Source: Rhodococcus sp. 14-1411-2a (GTDB taxonomy: Bacteria > Actinomycetota > Actinomycetes > Mycobacteriales > Mycobacteriaceae). From it: a stretch of DNA of 64,000 bases. The stretch is taken from positions 806,001 through 870,000 of the forward strand of contig NZ_NPGA01000020.1 of assembly GCF_002259485.1 (NCBI RefSeq), read 5' to 3'. The notes beneath the pieces are model-generated. The model ran no database searches, was not told the origin of the DNA, and saw only the letters and a program-made list of their open reading frames with translations. How positions within the stretch are numbered: the stretch's first letter is position 1; every line of letters starts with the position of its first letter. Both the position numbers and the translations under genes were made by a program. Shown in pieces: positions 1 through 10,551 of this stretch.

Positions 1-704
<704 letters not shown>

Positions 705-785
705 TCACCCGGCAGTTCGTCGAACTGCCACTCACCTAGGCGTTGTACCGCTGTACCGCGTGAACGAGCCAGGTGACGAACGACG

Positions 786-821
786 AAAGAGCCGCCTCAC
801 CATTCGGTGAGGCGGCTCTTT
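786..821. terminator. Bidirectional terminator between rpf and UPF0182 gene
   Basis: A perfect 16-bp inverted repeat (786-801 with 806-821, four-base loop ATTC) ends in TTT on the plus strand and, by symmetry, on the minus strand. It sits between two convergent genes and can end both transcripts. Confidence 0.9.
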
Positions 822-851
822 CGCTCGGTCAGCGGGCCGTGGCCCTACCGA

Positions 852-3812
852 TCAGTTACCTGCCTGGTTGTAGGTATCGACGGCGGTCTGCAGATCCTCC
901 AACGCAGTACCGAGCTCCGCGAGATTTCCGCTCTGCTGCGCAGTGCGCACAGCCGCGAGTGCCGAATTCAATTCGGACACGGCCGCATCCCTGGTCGTCG
1001 AACCGCCGGTGGCCGGCGCCGGAGTTGCCGCAGGCGTGCCACCGTCGGACGGTGCGGTCTCCGGCACGGCACCGGGCTGCGCGGTTCCGTCGGTCTCACC
1101 GGGTGCGGTGACAGTGCGTCCGGCACCCGCTCCGAAGACCTGCTCGATCGCTTCGGGCAGCGTCGCGGCGTATCCGACGCGACCCTCGTAGGAAACCAAC
1201 ACTCGAATCAACTGCGGATACGCCGACGCCTCGTTGGTACGAGAGGCGTACACCGGTTCCACGTAGATCAATCCGCCGTCGCCGACCGGGAGGGTCAGCA
1301 GGTTTCCGAACTCCACGGTGTTCTCTCGGCGCACGATACCGAGACTCTCGGACACGTCGGTCGTGGTCGTCATCTGGTTCTGTACCTGATTCGGACCCTG
1401 CGTGGATGTATCCGTCGGCAATCTCAACACGGTGATCTTGCCGTAGTTCTCCGGATCGGAATCCGCACTGACGTACGCGCCCAACACCTCTCGGCGGTAA
1501 CCGACCAACGCACTGGTCAGCTGGAACGACGCCTGATTCTCCTGGTTCGAGATATCGGATGCGACGACGTAGTACGGCGGCTGCTTGGCCGCGGTGTTCT
1601 CTGCGGTCGGGTCGGTGGGAACCTCCCAGAACGCGTTGTTGGTGAAGAACTCTCGCGGATCGTTGACGTGGTACTTGGTCAGCAGTTCACGCTGGACCTT
1701 GAACAGGTCTTCCGGGTAGCGGAAGTGATCGCGCAGTTCGTCGGACACCTGGTCCTTCGGGATGACGGTTCCCGGGAACACGCCTTCCCATGCCTTGAGA
1801 ACCGGATCGTTCTCGTCCTGCTCGTAGAGCTTGACGGTGCCGTCGTAGGCATCGACGGTGGCCTTCACCGAGTTTCGGATGTAAGACACCTCTCGGCTCG
1901 GCAGCGCACGTGTCGTCGTCGACTCGATGCTGTCGGCAGTGGCGTCCTCGAGCGACATGCGCTGGGCGTACGGGAAGTTGTCCAACGTGGTGTACCCGTC
2001 GATGATCCAGACGAGCTTGCCCTCGACGATCGCCGGGTAGGTCGATCCATCCGTGGTCAACCACGGTGCGACCTTCTGTACGCGGTCGCGGGGGTCACGG
2101 TTGAACAGGATCTTCGACTCGTCCCCGATCACGCTCGAGAACAAGATGTTGCGCTCGGCGTACTTGCTGGCGAACACGAGTCGATTGAAGAAGTTACCGA
2201 CGTCGACGCCTGCGGCACCGGTGTAGGTGTAACTCTTGCTGTCGGTGTCGTACTCGCGGGGCTCGCCGGTGGAACCGACGATCGAGTAGTCGGCATCGGA
2301 GTTGGCGATGACCGGGCCGAAGTAGATGCGCGGCTGATCCAGGTCGCCGGGTCCGTCCTTGCGGATGGTGCCCTCGGAATCGTTCTCGATCCAGTTGACC
2401 TGGTAGTTCGGGTAACCACCGCGTCCGCCGCTGGACTCGTCTGCGACGGCCTCGTCGACGGAGTTGGCCGGCGCTGCGACGAAGCCGTTTCCGTGTGTGA
2501 ACACGGTGTGGCGGTTGATCCAGTCCCGCTGGTTCGCGTCGAGCGTCTGCGGTGAGATCTCGCGGGCTGCAACAACGTAGTCGCGCAGGTTGCCGTCCGC
2601 ATCCGGGTACCGGTCGACGGCCAGCGTGTCGGGGAACCCGTAGAAGTTACGGATCTGACGCTGCTGGGTGAAGGTGGGCGCGAGGATGTTGGGGTCGAGC
2701 AAACGAATGTTGGACATCGTGGCCGACTCGGACGCCACCTCGCCGGGGCTCAATGCCGCTTCACCGGAATAGTCCCGATAGGTGACCACGTCGTCGTTCA
2801 AGCCGTACGCGTCCCTGGTTGCCGCGATGTTCCGCTCGATGTACGTGCTCTCCTTGTCCGCCGCGTTCGGGCGCACCGAGAACTGTTCCATCACCAACGG
2901 CCAGACGGCACCGATGAGGATCGACGACAGCACCAACAAAGCCGTGGCCAACGCCGGGATACGGAGATCACGCAGGAATATCGCTGCAAAGAAGGCGATC
3001 GCACAGATGACGGCGATTGCCAGCAGGATCAGTTTGGCCGGCAACACCGCGTTGATGTCGGTGAAGCTGGCACCGGTGAACGTCGGCTCCTTGCGACTGC
3101 TCGACAGCAGCGTGTACCGATCGAACCAGTACGCGATGGCCTTCAGCAGGACGAAAGTACCGGCCAGAACCGCGAGTTGAATCCGCGCTGCGCGAGTGAG
3201 TGCACCCTCGCGCCCGGCGAGACGAATTCCACCGAACACGTACTGCGTCACCAGGTTCGCGAAGAAGGCAACCAGGACGGCGACGAACAGCCAGTTGAGG
3301 ATGAACCGGTAGAACGGGAGGTCGAACGAGTAGAAACCGACATCCAGATTGAACTGCGGGTCGGTTATGCCGAAGTCGCCGCCGTGGATGAACAATTGCA
3401 CGGTCGCCCAATTGGTCTGGGCGATCATGCCGGACAGGAACCCGAACACCACAGGAATTCCGATGCCGAACAGGCGCAGTCGGCTCATCACCGTGGTGCG
3501 GTATCGCGCGATCGGATCGTTGGGCCCGGCGACGGGCACGAACACCGGACGGTTGCGGTACGCCACCGCCAGAGCTGCGAACACGATGAGTCCCACAACC
3601 AGGGCGACGACGAAGAAGATCACCAACCGCGTCAGCAGAGTGGTGGTGTACACGCCGCGGAAGTCGACTTCGCCGAACCACAACCAGTTCGTGTACACGT
3701 CGATCAGACGGGGACCGATGAGTAGCAAACCTGCTGCTACCAAGGCCAATACGAGCAAGATCCGGCTGCGCCGCGACAAGGACGGCATACCGGTGGGGGG
3801 CCTCATGCCCAC
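852..3812 (-). CDS. UPF0182 family large membrane protein
   Basis: A 986-residue protein with about seven N-terminal membrane helices (first third), a large extracytoplasmic domain, and an acidic Pro/Thr/Ala-rich linker before a helical C-terminus. The N-terminal [20 protein letters not shown] helix and the following W-L-W-F-G-E motif are typical of UPF0182 (M. tuberculosis Rv3193c-like). Its biochemical role is unknown. The frame is open upstream to 3872, but GGAG lies 8 bases before a GTG at 3812 (V-G-M-R-P-P), and family members begin close to this point, so I chose that start. It lies convergent to the rpf gene and divergent from the PPA1309-family gene. Confidence 0.9.
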   Translation of the reverse strand: MGMRPPTGMPSLSRRSRILLVLALVAAGLLLIGPRLIDVYTNWLWFGEVDFRGVYTTTLLTRLVIFFVVALVVGLIVFAALAVAYRNRPVFVPVAGPNDPIARYRTTVMSRLRLFGIGIPVVFGFLSGMIAQTNWATVQLFIHGGDFGITDPQFNLDVGFYSFDLPFYRFILNWLFVAVLVAFFANLVTQYVFGGIRLAGREGALTRAARIQLAVLAGTFVLLKAIAYWFDRYTLLSSSRKEPTFTGASFTDINAVLPAKLILLAIAVICAIAFFAAIFLRDLRIPALATALLVLSSILIGAVWPLVMEQFSVRPNAADKESTYIERNIAATRDAYGLNDDVVTYRDYSGEAALSPGEVASESATMSNIRLLDPNILAPTFTQQRQIRNFYGFPDTLAVDRYPDADGNLRDYVVAAREISPQTLDANQRDWINRHTVFTHGNGFVAAPANSVDEAVADESSGGRGGYPNYQVNWIENDSEGTIRKDGPGDLDQPRIYFGPVIANSDADYSIVGSTGEPREYDTDSKSYTYTGAAGVDVGNFFNRLVFASKYAERNILFSSVIGDESKILFNRDPRDRVQKVAPWLTTDGSTYPAIVEGKLVWIIDGYTTLDNFPYAQRMSLEDATADSIESTTTRALPSREVSYIRNSVKATVDAYDGTVKLYEQDENDPVLKAWEGVFPGTVIPKDQVSDELRDHFRYPEDLFKVQRELLTKYHVNDPREFFTNNAFWEVPTDPTAENTAAKQPPYYVVASDISNQENQASFQLTSALVGYRREVLGAYVSADSDPENYGKITVLRLPTDTSTQGPNQVQNQMTTTTDVSESLGIVRRENTVEFGNLLTLPVGDGGLIYVEPVYASRTNEASAYPQLIRVLVSYEGRVGYAATLPEAIEQVFGAGAGRTVTAPGETDGTAQPGAVPETAPSDGGTPAATPAPATGGSTTRDAAVSELNSALAAVRTAQQSGNLAELGTALEDLQTAVDTYNQAGN

Positions 3813-4010
3813 GAGCCACACTCCAACTTCGGGCGACGCCGACCGGCGCCGCAGATGACTTCGGCGGCGCACTCGCCGTGCGCCGCATGTCCGTTTCGCC
3901 CTACTGTACGTACGTTGATCCTACGGCTGCGACGCCCGTACCGCGGCCACAGCGGACCGCAGGTCAGGAGCCTCGCATCCGAGGAACCATCCGAATGCGA
4001 GGATAGTGCG

Positions 4011-4667
4011 GTGAGCAACGACAGCGACGGACTGCCCGGCCGAGACGATTTCGGTGTCGAGTTCGACCCCGAGACGGGTGGACAGGATGTGGCCGACGCC
4101 TTGGCGCGGTGCGCGCGGGAGGTGGCGGACTTCGTCGATGCCGGCGGATGGCACCAGGCACCCCAGATGTTCGCCTTGGTGCCCACAGCCGCACTCGCCG
4201 CAGCCGAGCCGGGACTGCTCGACGATTTGGCCGACGGCGCTGCCCTGACTCCGATCCAACAACATTCGCTACCCGAGGACATCACCGGCGGCTCCCCCGC
4301 CCTGGACGAGTTCCTGGCCACCTCCACGTGGCCCGAGGGTGTCGTCGGATGCGCCTTGGTCCAAGAGATCGTAGTTCTTCCCCCGGCAGCCGAATCGACC
4401 CTCGACGATGCCTTGATCCCGCTGCTCGCCGATCCCGATGCGGCCGACCAGGCCGCTCGCTCGGCTGCCGAGAACCACCCCGAGAAACGAGATGCGCGAT
4501 TGATCGTCGCGGTCCTCAAGGACGGTCCGTCCCTGACTCTTCTGCAGTTGCACCCGGACGAGGACGCCGATCCATTCGCACCCATCGACCTTCGCATCGC
4601 GGAGGACCTGGCCCCCAACGTCGTGCACGGTCTCTACGCCACGTTCGACGCCGTCGACGACGACTAG
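4011..4667 (+). CDS. PPA1309 family protein, unknown function
   Basis: A 218-residue acidic soluble protein with no signal peptide or membrane helix, matching the actinobacterial PPA1309 family by its overall pattern (A-D-F-V-D-A-G-G-W near the N-terminus, ALVPTAALAAAEPGLLDDLA, then a C-terminal stretch with D-G-P-S-L-T-L-L-Q-L). The frame is open from 3855, but that extension would run back through the promoter region shared with the UPF0182 gene. A GTG at 4011 is preceded by GAGGATAG and gives the usual V-S-N-D start, so I chose it. Function is unknown. Its stop lies 13 bases from the convergent PDZ gene stop. Confidence 0.8.
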   Translation: MSNDSDGLPGRDDFGVEFDPETGGQDVADALARCAREVADFVDAGGWHQAPQMFALVPTAALAAAEPGLLDDLADGAALTPIQQHSLPEDITGGSPALDEFLATSTWPEGVVGCALVQEIVVLPPAAESTLDDALIPLLADPDAADQAARSAAENHPEKRDARLIVAVLKDGPSLTLLQLHPDEDADPFAPIDLRIAEDLAPNVVHGLYATFDAVDDD

Positions 4668-4680
4668 CGACAGGGCTGGG

Positions 4681-5706
4681 TCAGCTGCAGGACGGCACGT
4701 CGCCGCCAGAGCCGATCGCCTGCAGCGAGTCGATTGCACCGTCCAACGATTCGACACGCACCAGCCTGAGGCCGTCGGGGACGTTCTGTTGCGCCTCACC
4801 GCAGTTCGCATCCGGTACCAGGAACGTGGTGGCTCCGGCTTCACGGGCGGCGATCAGTTTGTACGGAATGCCGCCGATGGGGCCGACCGTGCCTTCGGCG
4901 TCGATGGTCCCCGTCCCCGCGACGAACTCTCCGTTGCTCAGCTCACCGGGACTGAGCTTGTCGACCACGGCCAGGCTGAACATCAGTCCGGCCGACGGTC
5001 CACCGACGTCGGCAAGGTTGAACGTCACGTCGAACGGCACGTCCGGCTGCTCCTCGGGCGTGACGCCGAGGTATCCCAACGCGTCGTCGTCGGGCCGGGC
5101 TTCGAGCACCACCGAATCCGTCCGCGTCGTGCCGTCCCGGACGTACTCGATATCGATGGAATCACCCGGGGCCCTGGAGCTGACCGCCTCGCGGACCGCG
5201 GACGCCGTGGAAACAGGGGCTCCGTCGACCGAGACGAGCGTGTCCCCCACGTTCAGCACGCCGGCAGCGGGCCCGTCATCGGCCACACTCGCCACCGCGA
5301 GCGTCACCGGCAGATCCAGATGATGCAGCGCGGCGAGTTCGGCGCTGGACTCCGACTCCTCGAAGTCCGCCTGATTGCCCTCCTGCACTTCTTCCTTCGA
5401 CATGTCCGGCGGGTAGACCTCCTCGCGCGGAACGAGTCCCTGCCTGCCGCTGGCCCAGAAGCCGAGTGCCTCGAACAGATTGAGCTGATCGCGCACGGCC
5501 ACGGTCGTCATGTTCAAGTGGCCCGCGGTGGGGTCGACCTCGGTTCCGTCGATCTGCACCACGGGTACCCCGTCGACGTCACCGAGAGTGTTGTACGTCG
5601 GGCCGGGGCCGAGAGCGGCGAACGGAACGGTGACGACCGAGCCCGTGACGCCCAGCACCACCACAGGTACCAGCGCAGCGACAAGAGTGGCGATCCTTCG
5701 GTTCAC
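4681..5706 (-). CDS. Membrane-anchored PDZ / Lon-like (S16) serine protease, YlbL family
   Basis: A 341-residue protein with an N-terminal membrane anchor (residues 6-32), a PDZ domain in the middle (about 135-205, containing A-A-G-V-L-N-V-G-D-T-L-V-S-V-D-G), and a C-terminal Lon-type proteolytic domain. The catalytic serine is in GGPSAGLMFSLAVVD and the catalytic lysine in GIPYKLIAAREAGA, so the Ser-Lys dyad appears intact. Its targets are unknown. A TAGTGT -10-like hexamer lies seven bases before the GTG start, suggesting a leaderless transcript. It is divergent from the DUF2342 gene. The same gene pair order is recalled from M. tuberculosis (Rv3194c/Rv3195). Confidence 0.9.
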   Translation of the reverse strand: MNRRIATLVAALVPVVVLGVTGSVVTVPFAALGPGPTYNTLGDVDGVPVVQIDGTEVDPTAGHLNMTTVAVRDQLNLFEALGFWASGRQGLVPREEVYPPDMSKEEVQEGNQADFEESESSAELAALHHLDLPVTLAVASVADDGPAAGVLNVGDTLVSVDGAPVSTASAVREAVSSRAPGDSIDIEYVRDGTTRTDSVVLEARPDDDALGYLGVTPEEQPDVPFDVTFNLADVGGPSAGLMFSLAVVDKLSPGELSNGEFVAGTGTIDAEGTVGPIGGIPYKLIAAREAGATTFLVPDANCGEAQQNVPDGLRLVRVESLDGAIDSLQAIGSGGDVPSCS

Positions 5707-5852
5707 TCCGTAGACACTAGATCCGAATACGGTCGACGGTGCAGACCGCCCCTACCGAGTACGTCCGCGCCGACTTCTCACGGCTCGGACTGTTCGCCGT
5801 CAGCGTGACGATCCACCACTCTCTACGTTCGTCGGGCTTGTACCGTTGAGTC

Positions 5853-7250
5853 ATGAGCAATTTTGGTTTCGGTGCCTCCGACGACGACCCGGACAAGAAG
5901 AAGGATCCGGACGGCTCGGGCAACCCTGCCGGTTTCGGCTTCGGCGGCGAGGGATTCGACCCCGCACAGCTGGGCCAGATGCTCACCCAGTTCGGCCAGA
6001 TGCTCAGCGGCATGGGAGCTGCGGGCGGAACCGGGTCGGGGCCGGTGAACTACGACCTCGCCAAACAGCTCGCACGTCAGCAGATGGGCGATTTCAGCCC
6101 GGTGTCGGCAGGCGAACGTGAGGCCATCACCGACGCCGCACACCTGGCCGAACTGTGGCTGGACGGGGCGACGACATTGCCGGCCGGTGCTACGAAGACC
6201 GTTGCATGGACACCGGTCGATTGGCTCGACAACACGATCGACACATGGAAGCGCTTGTGCGACCCGGTCGCCGAGCAGATCTCGGGCATGTGGACCTCCG
6301 GCCTGCCCGCCGAAGCGCAGCAGATGGCAGGTCCGATGATGGGCATGCTGACGCAGATGGGCGGGATGGCGTTCGGCTCGCAGCTCGGCCAAGCACTCGG
6401 CCAGCTGTCCAAGGAGGTGCTGACCTCCACCGACATCGGCCTGCCCCTCGGACCGTCGGGAACAGCGGCGTTGCTGCCGTCTGCCATCTCGTCGTTCAGT
6501 GAGGGACTCGAGCAGCCCGACCGTGAGGTGTTGGTGTTCCTCGCCGCACGCGAAGCCGCCCACCAGCGGCTGTACAGCCACGTTCCGTGGTTGCGGCAAC
6601 GGGTTCTGGCCACCGTCGAGGAGTACGCGCGGGGGATCAGGATGGACTTCTCGGCCATCGAGGAGGCCGCCGCAGGACTCGACCCGTCCGCGTTGACCGA
6701 CCCGTCGAAGATCGAGGCGATCCTGCAGCAGGGTGCTTTCGAGCCACAGACGACGCCGGAGCAGAAGCACGCTCTCGAGCGTCTCGAGACACTGCTCGCC
6801 CTGGTCGAAGGATGGGTCGAGACAGTGGTTGCATCAGCTCTGGGCGACCGCCTGCCCGGTGCCGTCGCACTCGGCGAAACGATCCGACGCCGCCGGGCGT
6901 CGGGAGGCCCCGCCGAACAGACCTTCGCGACGCTGGTCGGCCTGGAACTGCGACCCCGCAAGGTTCGCGAGGCCGCCGAGCTGTGGCGTCAGCTCCTCGC
7001 CGCAGCCGACGTCGAGGGACGCGACGGTGTGTGGGCACACCCCGATCTTCTGCCGGAATCCTCGGACCTGGACAACCCCGCGGCGTTCATCGACCGCGTG
7101 GTCGGCGGTGGAACGTCGAGCTTCGACGACCCGATCGCGCAGCTCGAGGCGATGGAGGCCAAGGAGCGCGCCGAAGCGGCCGAACGCGCCGCGGAAGGCG
7201 ACGACGAGGGCACCGACGGAGACCCCGAGAAGGGTTCATCCACACCCTGA
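5853..7250 (+). CDS. DUF2342 family putative zinc-dependent metalloprotease
   Basis: A 465-residue soluble protein. A Gly/Asp-rich N-terminus is followed by a helical body with the family signature around residues 228-247 (A-A-R-E-A-A-H-Q-R-L-Y-S-H-V-P-W-L), whose histidines and glutamate are the proposed metal ligands. The C-terminus is a charged coiled-coil-like tail (E-A-M-E-A-K-E-R-A-E-A-A-E-R). The family is annotated as a hydrolase or metalloprotease, but substrate and activity are unproven. A TACCGT -10-like element lies six bases before the ATG, so translation may be leaderless. It heads a conserved run with the E1-like and AarF-like genes and whiB7. Confidence 0.85.
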   Translation: MSNFGFGASDDDPDKKKDPDGSGNPAGFGFGGEGFDPAQLGQMLTQFGQMLSGMGAAGGTGSGPVNYDLAKQLARQQMGDFSPVSAGEREAITDAAHLAELWLDGATTLPAGATKTVAWTPVDWLDNTIDTWKRLCDPVAEQISGMWTSGLPAEAQQMAGPMMGMLTQMGGMAFGSQLGQALGQLSKEVLTSTDIGLPLGPSGTAALLPSAISSFSEGLEQPDREVLVFLAAREAAHQRLYSHVPWLRQRVLATVEEYARGIRMDFSAIEEAAAGLDPSALTDPSKIEAILQQGAFEPQTTPEQKHALERLETLLALVEGWVETVVASALGDRLPGAVALGETIRRRRASGGPAEQTFATLVGLELRPRKVREAAELWRQLLAAADVEGRDGVWAHPDLLPESSDLDNPAAFIDRVVGGGTSSFDDPIAQLEAMEAKERAEAAERAAEGDDEGTDGDPEKGSSTP

Positions 7251-7372
7251 CCCGTCGGGTTCGCGCCACTTCGATCGAGACCGTCGAACGCCTGCTCGGA
7301 GGCACTTCCACCCTGTGGATAACGTGCCCTGAGCGGGCGTTCTTCGTTGTCGGCGCTGTCAGAGTGTGTCTC

Positions 7373-8266
7373 ATGATCACACCGACCGTTCGACTCGATC
7401 CTGCAGTGGCAATTCTGCCGCGTCGAGACGGCACCGTTCAGTTGGGCTGGAATCCCGAGACCAGCGTCGTCGTCACGCCACCTCCCGGTGCCGAACCGGG
7501 CTCGATACTCGAAATACTCCGGCTGCTGGCCGCGGGTCATTCCAGACCTCATATCGTCTGTCACGCAATGACATTGGGACTCTCGGCCAATCGGACCTCG
7601 GCGATGCTCGGCGAACTGGAGGACTCCGGGTTGCTGATGCACGGCACGAGAGAACCCGTGGTGCCCGACGCCTCGCCGCATGCGTCGCAGGCCGGATCGG
7701 GGACGGTGAAGACCGTCCACCTCGTGGGGCGGGGTCCGATCTCGGACGCGTTGGCCTCCGGTCTGAGTCGAACCGGTGTCACGGTGAGTCGAACGAGTCT
7801 GACTCCGACGCGCTATCCGCATTCGGTGGTGAGATCGTGGAACTACGACGTCGTGGTGCTCGCCGACGATCTGGTTGCCGAACCTCGACTGGTGACCGAC
7901 CTGGTGCGGCTGCGCATCCCACATCTGCAGGTGCGACTGCGAGACGGAAAGGGCATCGTCGGTCCTTTCGTGTTGCCCGGTCGGACGAGTTGCCTGCGGT
8001 GCGCAGATCTGACGCGATGCGACTTCGAGCCCGAGTGGCCGCATCTTTCCGCTCAACTGCTCGGCACGGTCGGCCAGGCCAGCAGCGCGACGGTGTTGGC
8101 CACGGCAGCGTTCGCGTTCGCTCAGTTGGAGAACCTCATCGGCCGTTCCGACGCCGCGCTTCCCGAGACCGCCGACTGCACCATGGAACTGGACTTCGCA
8201 GCAACCGGAACCACCGTGCACAAACGCCTGTGGTCCAAGCATCCTCACTGCGATTGCTGGCACTGA
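7373..8266 (+). CDS. E1-like (ThiF / cyclodehydratase-related) protein, Rv3196-like
   Basis: A 297-residue protein. The N-terminal half (about 1-110) resembles the peptide-binding winged-helix part of cyclodehydratase-like proteins. The second half contains a Rossmann-like strand (TVKTVHLVGRGPISDALASG) and paired cysteines (SCLRCADLTRC near 205-215 and HCDCWH at the C-terminus) suited to a structural zinc. There is no convincing ATP-binding glycine loop or catalytic cysteine, so it is probably a degenerate or non-adenylating member. The open frame begins far upstream, inside the previous gene; the ATG at 7373 is the first start after that gene ends. It lies between a putative metalloprotease and an AarF-like kinase. 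Confidence 0.7.
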   Translation: MITPTVRLDPAVAILPRRDGTVQLGWNPETSVVVTPPPGAEPGSILEILRLLAAGHSRPHIVCHAMTLGLSANRTSAMLGELEDSGLLMHGTREPVVPDASPHASQAGSGTVKTVHLVGRGPISDALASGLSRTGVTVSRTSLTPTRYPHSVVRSWNYDVVVLADDLVAEPRLVTDLVRLRIPHLQVRLRDGKGIVGPFVLPGRTSCLRCADLTRCDFEPEWPHLSAQLLGTVGQASSATVLATAAFAFAQLENLIGRSDAALPETADCTMELDFAATGTTVHKRLWSKHPHCDCWH

Positions 8267-8357
8267 CCACACGCGCTTATAGCGAGCTCACCACGACCGA
8301 TGGGGTCGGCGCGGGGCGGTCCGAGCAATTGTCGGAAGGTTCAGCCATGATGGAGCT

Positions 8358-9668
8358 GTGTCTGACATACCGCGCCGTGGATCGACTCGTACTGCAAAAC
8401 TGGCCAGCATTCCCCTCGGGATGGCCGGTCGTGCCGCCATGGGGTTCGGCAAGAAGCTCGCCGGCGGCAATCGTGACGAAATCGATGCGGACATGGCCGC
8501 GAAGGCAGCCGAACAGCTCTTCTCCGTTCTCGGGGAACTCAAGGGCGGTGCCATGAAGCTCGGGCAGATGCTCTCGGTGATGGAAGCGGCCGTTCCGGAG
8601 GAGTATTCGGAGCCGTACCGCGAGGCGTTGACCAAACTGCAGGCGCAGGGCCCGCCCATGCCCGCGAAGACCGTGCATCGGGTGTTGGACCAGCAACTCG
8701 GAACTGCGTGGCGGTCACGTTTCCTCGATTTCGACGACACTGCGATCGCGTCGGCGAGCATCGGACAGGTGCACCGCGCAACCTGGGCCGACGGACGCGA
8801 TGTCGCGGTCAAGATCCAGTACCCCGGCGCGGACGACGCATTGCGCTCCGACCTCAAGACGCTGTCGCGGTTCGCGAACCTGTTCAGCACGGTGCTCGCG
8901 GGCACGGACGTCAAGCCGGTGCTCGAAGAATTGACGGCCCGTACCGAGGACGAGCTGGATTACCGTATCGAGGCCGCGAACCAACGTGCCTTCAGCAAGG
9001 AATTCGCAGGCGACTCGCAGTTCGCGATTCCCAAGATCGTCGCCAGTGCTCCCAAAGTCGTTGTCAGCGAATGGATGACCGGCAGGCCGTTGGCCGATGT
9101 GATCGCGAACGGGACGGCCGAGGAACGTAACCGGGCGGGCGAACTGCTCGCGTTGTTCGCATTCGTGTCCCCGGCGCGCGCGAAGTTGCTGCACGCCGAC
9201 CCTCATCCGGGCAACTTCATGATGCTCGACGACGGACGCATGGGTGTCATCGACTTCGGTGCGTGCGCTCCGATGCCCGACGGTCTCCCGCCCGTCCTGG
9301 GTCGTATGGTCTCGCTCGCCCGCGACGAGAAGTTCGACGAGCTCGTGGTGTTGTTCACGGAGAGCGGCTTCGTGGTGCCGGGCCGAACGGTGACAGAGAA
9401 GGAGATCGAAGACTATCTGCGTCCCTTCACCGATCCGATTCACACCGAATCGTTCCACTTCACCCGGGCCTGGCTGCAGAAGGCCGCGGGCACCGCTGCA
9501 GATTTCAACAGTGCGCAGTTCCGCACCGTTCGGGCACTGAACATGCCTGCGGAATACGTGATGATCTTTCGCGTGCTGGGCGGGCTGGTCGGAATCTGTG
9601 CCCAACTCGACGCCTACGCGCCGTACATGGCGATCCTCACCGAGTGGATGCCCGGCTTCACCGACTGA
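8358..9668 (+). CDS. AarF/ABC1/UbiB-type atypical kinase
   Basis: A 436-residue protein with the UbiB/ABC1 kinase-like hallmarks in order: the KxGQ motif (GAMKLGQMLS, about 69-78), the nucleotide-binding region A-S-I-G-Q-V-H-R-A-T-W followed by V-A-V-K-I-Q-Y-P-G, the catalytic loop HADPHPGNF, and the metal-binding DFG (GVIDFGAC). All key residues are present. Family members act in ubiquinone biosynthesis or lipid homeostasis; in menaquinone-using actinobacteria the substrate is unknown. The start is GTG (V-S-D-I-P-R-R-G). The name macrolide-ABC transporter sometimes used for its mycobacterial counterpart is not supported by the sequence. It converges on whiB7. Confidence 0.9.
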   Translation: MSDIPRRGSTRTAKLASIPLGMAGRAAMGFGKKLAGGNRDEIDADMAAKAAEQLFSVLGELKGGAMKLGQMLSVMEAAVPEEYSEPYREALTKLQAQGPPMPAKTVHRVLDQQLGTAWRSRFLDFDDTAIASASIGQVHRATWADGRDVAVKIQYPGADDALRSDLKTLSRFANLFSTVLAGTDVKPVLEELTARTEDELDYRIEAANQRAFSKEFAGDSQFAIPKIVASAPKVVVSEWMTGRPLADVIANGTAEERNRAGELLALFAFVSPARAKLLHADPHPGNFMMLDDGRMGVIDFGACAPMPDGLPPVLGRMVSLARDEKFDELVVLFTESGFVVPGRTVTEKEIEDYLRPFTDPIHTESFHFTRAWLQKAAGTAADFNSAQFRTVRALNMPAEYVMIFRVLGGLVGICAQLDAYAPYMAILTEWMPGFTD

Positions 9669-9702
9669 TTCGTTCGGCGAAACCGGGCACCGGTCTCGGG
9701 CG

Positions 9703-10023
9703 TCATGCTGCGTTCTTGCGTGGCCGTCCCCGGGGACGCTTGCGGGCGATGACGACACCCTGCTCGAGGATCTCGCCGCCCCAGACGCCCCACGGCTCGG
9801 CGCGGTCGAGGGCCGCGCTCAGGCAGGTACGCCGGATGGGGCATTGGGCGCACAGCGCCTTGGCCTGCTCGAGTTCGGCAGGGGTGTCGGCGAACCACAT
9901 GTCGGGGTTCGCCGCTCGGCAGGGCACCGACAAGGCCAGTTCGACCGATTCGGTCGAATACTGTGCAGCGTAGGCACTTTCGGACTCTGGTCGGCATGTC
10001 GTCCGGATCGTGGCGGTTGACAC
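9703..10023 (-). CDS. whiB7: WhiB7 transcriptional regulator
   Basis: A 106-residue WhiB-family iron-sulfur protein. The four cluster cysteines are C35, C58, C61 and C67; the G-V-W-G-G turn that contacts the sigma factor is at 79-83; and a C-terminal AT-hook R-G-R-P-R-K at 98-103 is the mark of WhiB7 rather than other Wbl proteins. WhiB7 partners with the primary sigma factor to switch on intrinsic antibiotic-resistance and stress genes at AT-rich promoters. The GTG start follows AGGAG by six bases. A long upstream leader with an upstream ORF and a terminator hairpin points to control by ribosome-dependent attenuation plus autoregulation. Confidence 0.95.
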   Translation of the reverse strand: MSTATIRTTCRPESESAYAAQYSTESVELALSVPCRAANPDMWFADTPAELEQAKALCAQCPIRRTCLSAALDRAEPWGVWGGEILEQGVVIARKRPRGRPRKNAA

Positions 10024-10123
10024 GTCGGTCTCCTCTACTTTTCGTGCGGCGTCGTTATCGGTTCGAGGGGTGATGCGAACCAGTCGGCCTCACGCTCGGA
10101 TAGAGGAACTACCTGAACGAGAA

Positions 10124-10156
10124 AGGCCACGGTCCGCGAGTGCGGGTCCGTGGCCT
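10124..10156 (-). terminator. Attenuator hairpin in the whiB7 leader
   Basis: On the minus strand, a stem of nine perfect pairs (10148-10156 with 10124-10132), extendable inward through CC/GG and CGC/GCG with a mismatch, is followed by TTTCTCGTT. It lies about 20 bases after the upstream ORF stop and about 100 bases before the whiB7 GTG, exactly where an intrinsic attenuator would stop readthrough when the upstream ORF is translated normally. Confidence 0.8.
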
Positions 10157-10176
10157 GGTGGGGCTTGTCGAAGCGT

Positions 10177-10482
10177 CTACCGACAGTGAAGTCGGTGTCT
10201 GCTGTCGAGCACGGACGCACGTGGTGCGCGATGACGTCGAGCTGCCTGAGCAACTGCTTTCGCTCCTGGTGCCAGGGCGACCTGGGCGGAATTCGACACC
10301 GAGTCCGCATATGCGGACTCCTGGATGGGGCCGAAAGCAGAGGAACGAATCCATGTCTGCGCAACAGAGCCTGCGGCGGCGGCATGAGTGCCGAGGGGGG
10401 CAACTCCGAACGGTGCCGTGCCGAGGACAGGGCTGAACGCGACGGTTGCGTGGGCAACGGCGGCGTGCAATGTGTTGATCAT
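10177..10482 (-). CDS. Upstream ORF (leader peptide) of whiB7
   Basis: A 101-codon ORF in the whiB7 leader, starting ATG with AGGAGC eight bases upstream, one of the better ribosome sites in the window. The product is Ala/Ser/His-rich and low in complexity, ends in several Arg and His residues (R-H-R-A-P-R, S-R-H-R-L-H-C-R), and has no recognisable domain. Its TAG stop lies about 20 bases before the attenuator hairpin. In mycobacteria the whiB7 leader contains an upstream ORF whose stalled translation relieves termination; by position and ribosome site this is its likely equivalent. It is longer than I would expect, so the functional part could be an internal or shorter reading frame. Confidence 0.6.
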   Translation of the reverse strand: MINTLHAAVAHATVAFSPVLGTAPFGVAPLGTHAAAAGSVAQTWIRSSAFGPIQESAYADSVSNSAQVALAPGAKAVAQAARRHRAPRASVLDSRHRLHCR

Positions 10483-10551
10483 TTTCTTCAGCTCCTGTTC
10501 TGGTCTCGTCGGCGGATTGGACAGTGCGCGATCTCCCGCGGCACGTGAAAC

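Noticed and set aside
807-2555. 582-codon plus-strand ORF across the UPF0182 gene
   Set aside because: It is antisense to a clear membrane protein with family similarity, and is low-complexity Arg-rich. It is the usual high-GC shadow.
7300-7360. Possible terminator before the E1-like gene
   Set aside because: The GCCC/GGGC stem has a bulge and only a short TTCTTCGTT run; too weak to list.
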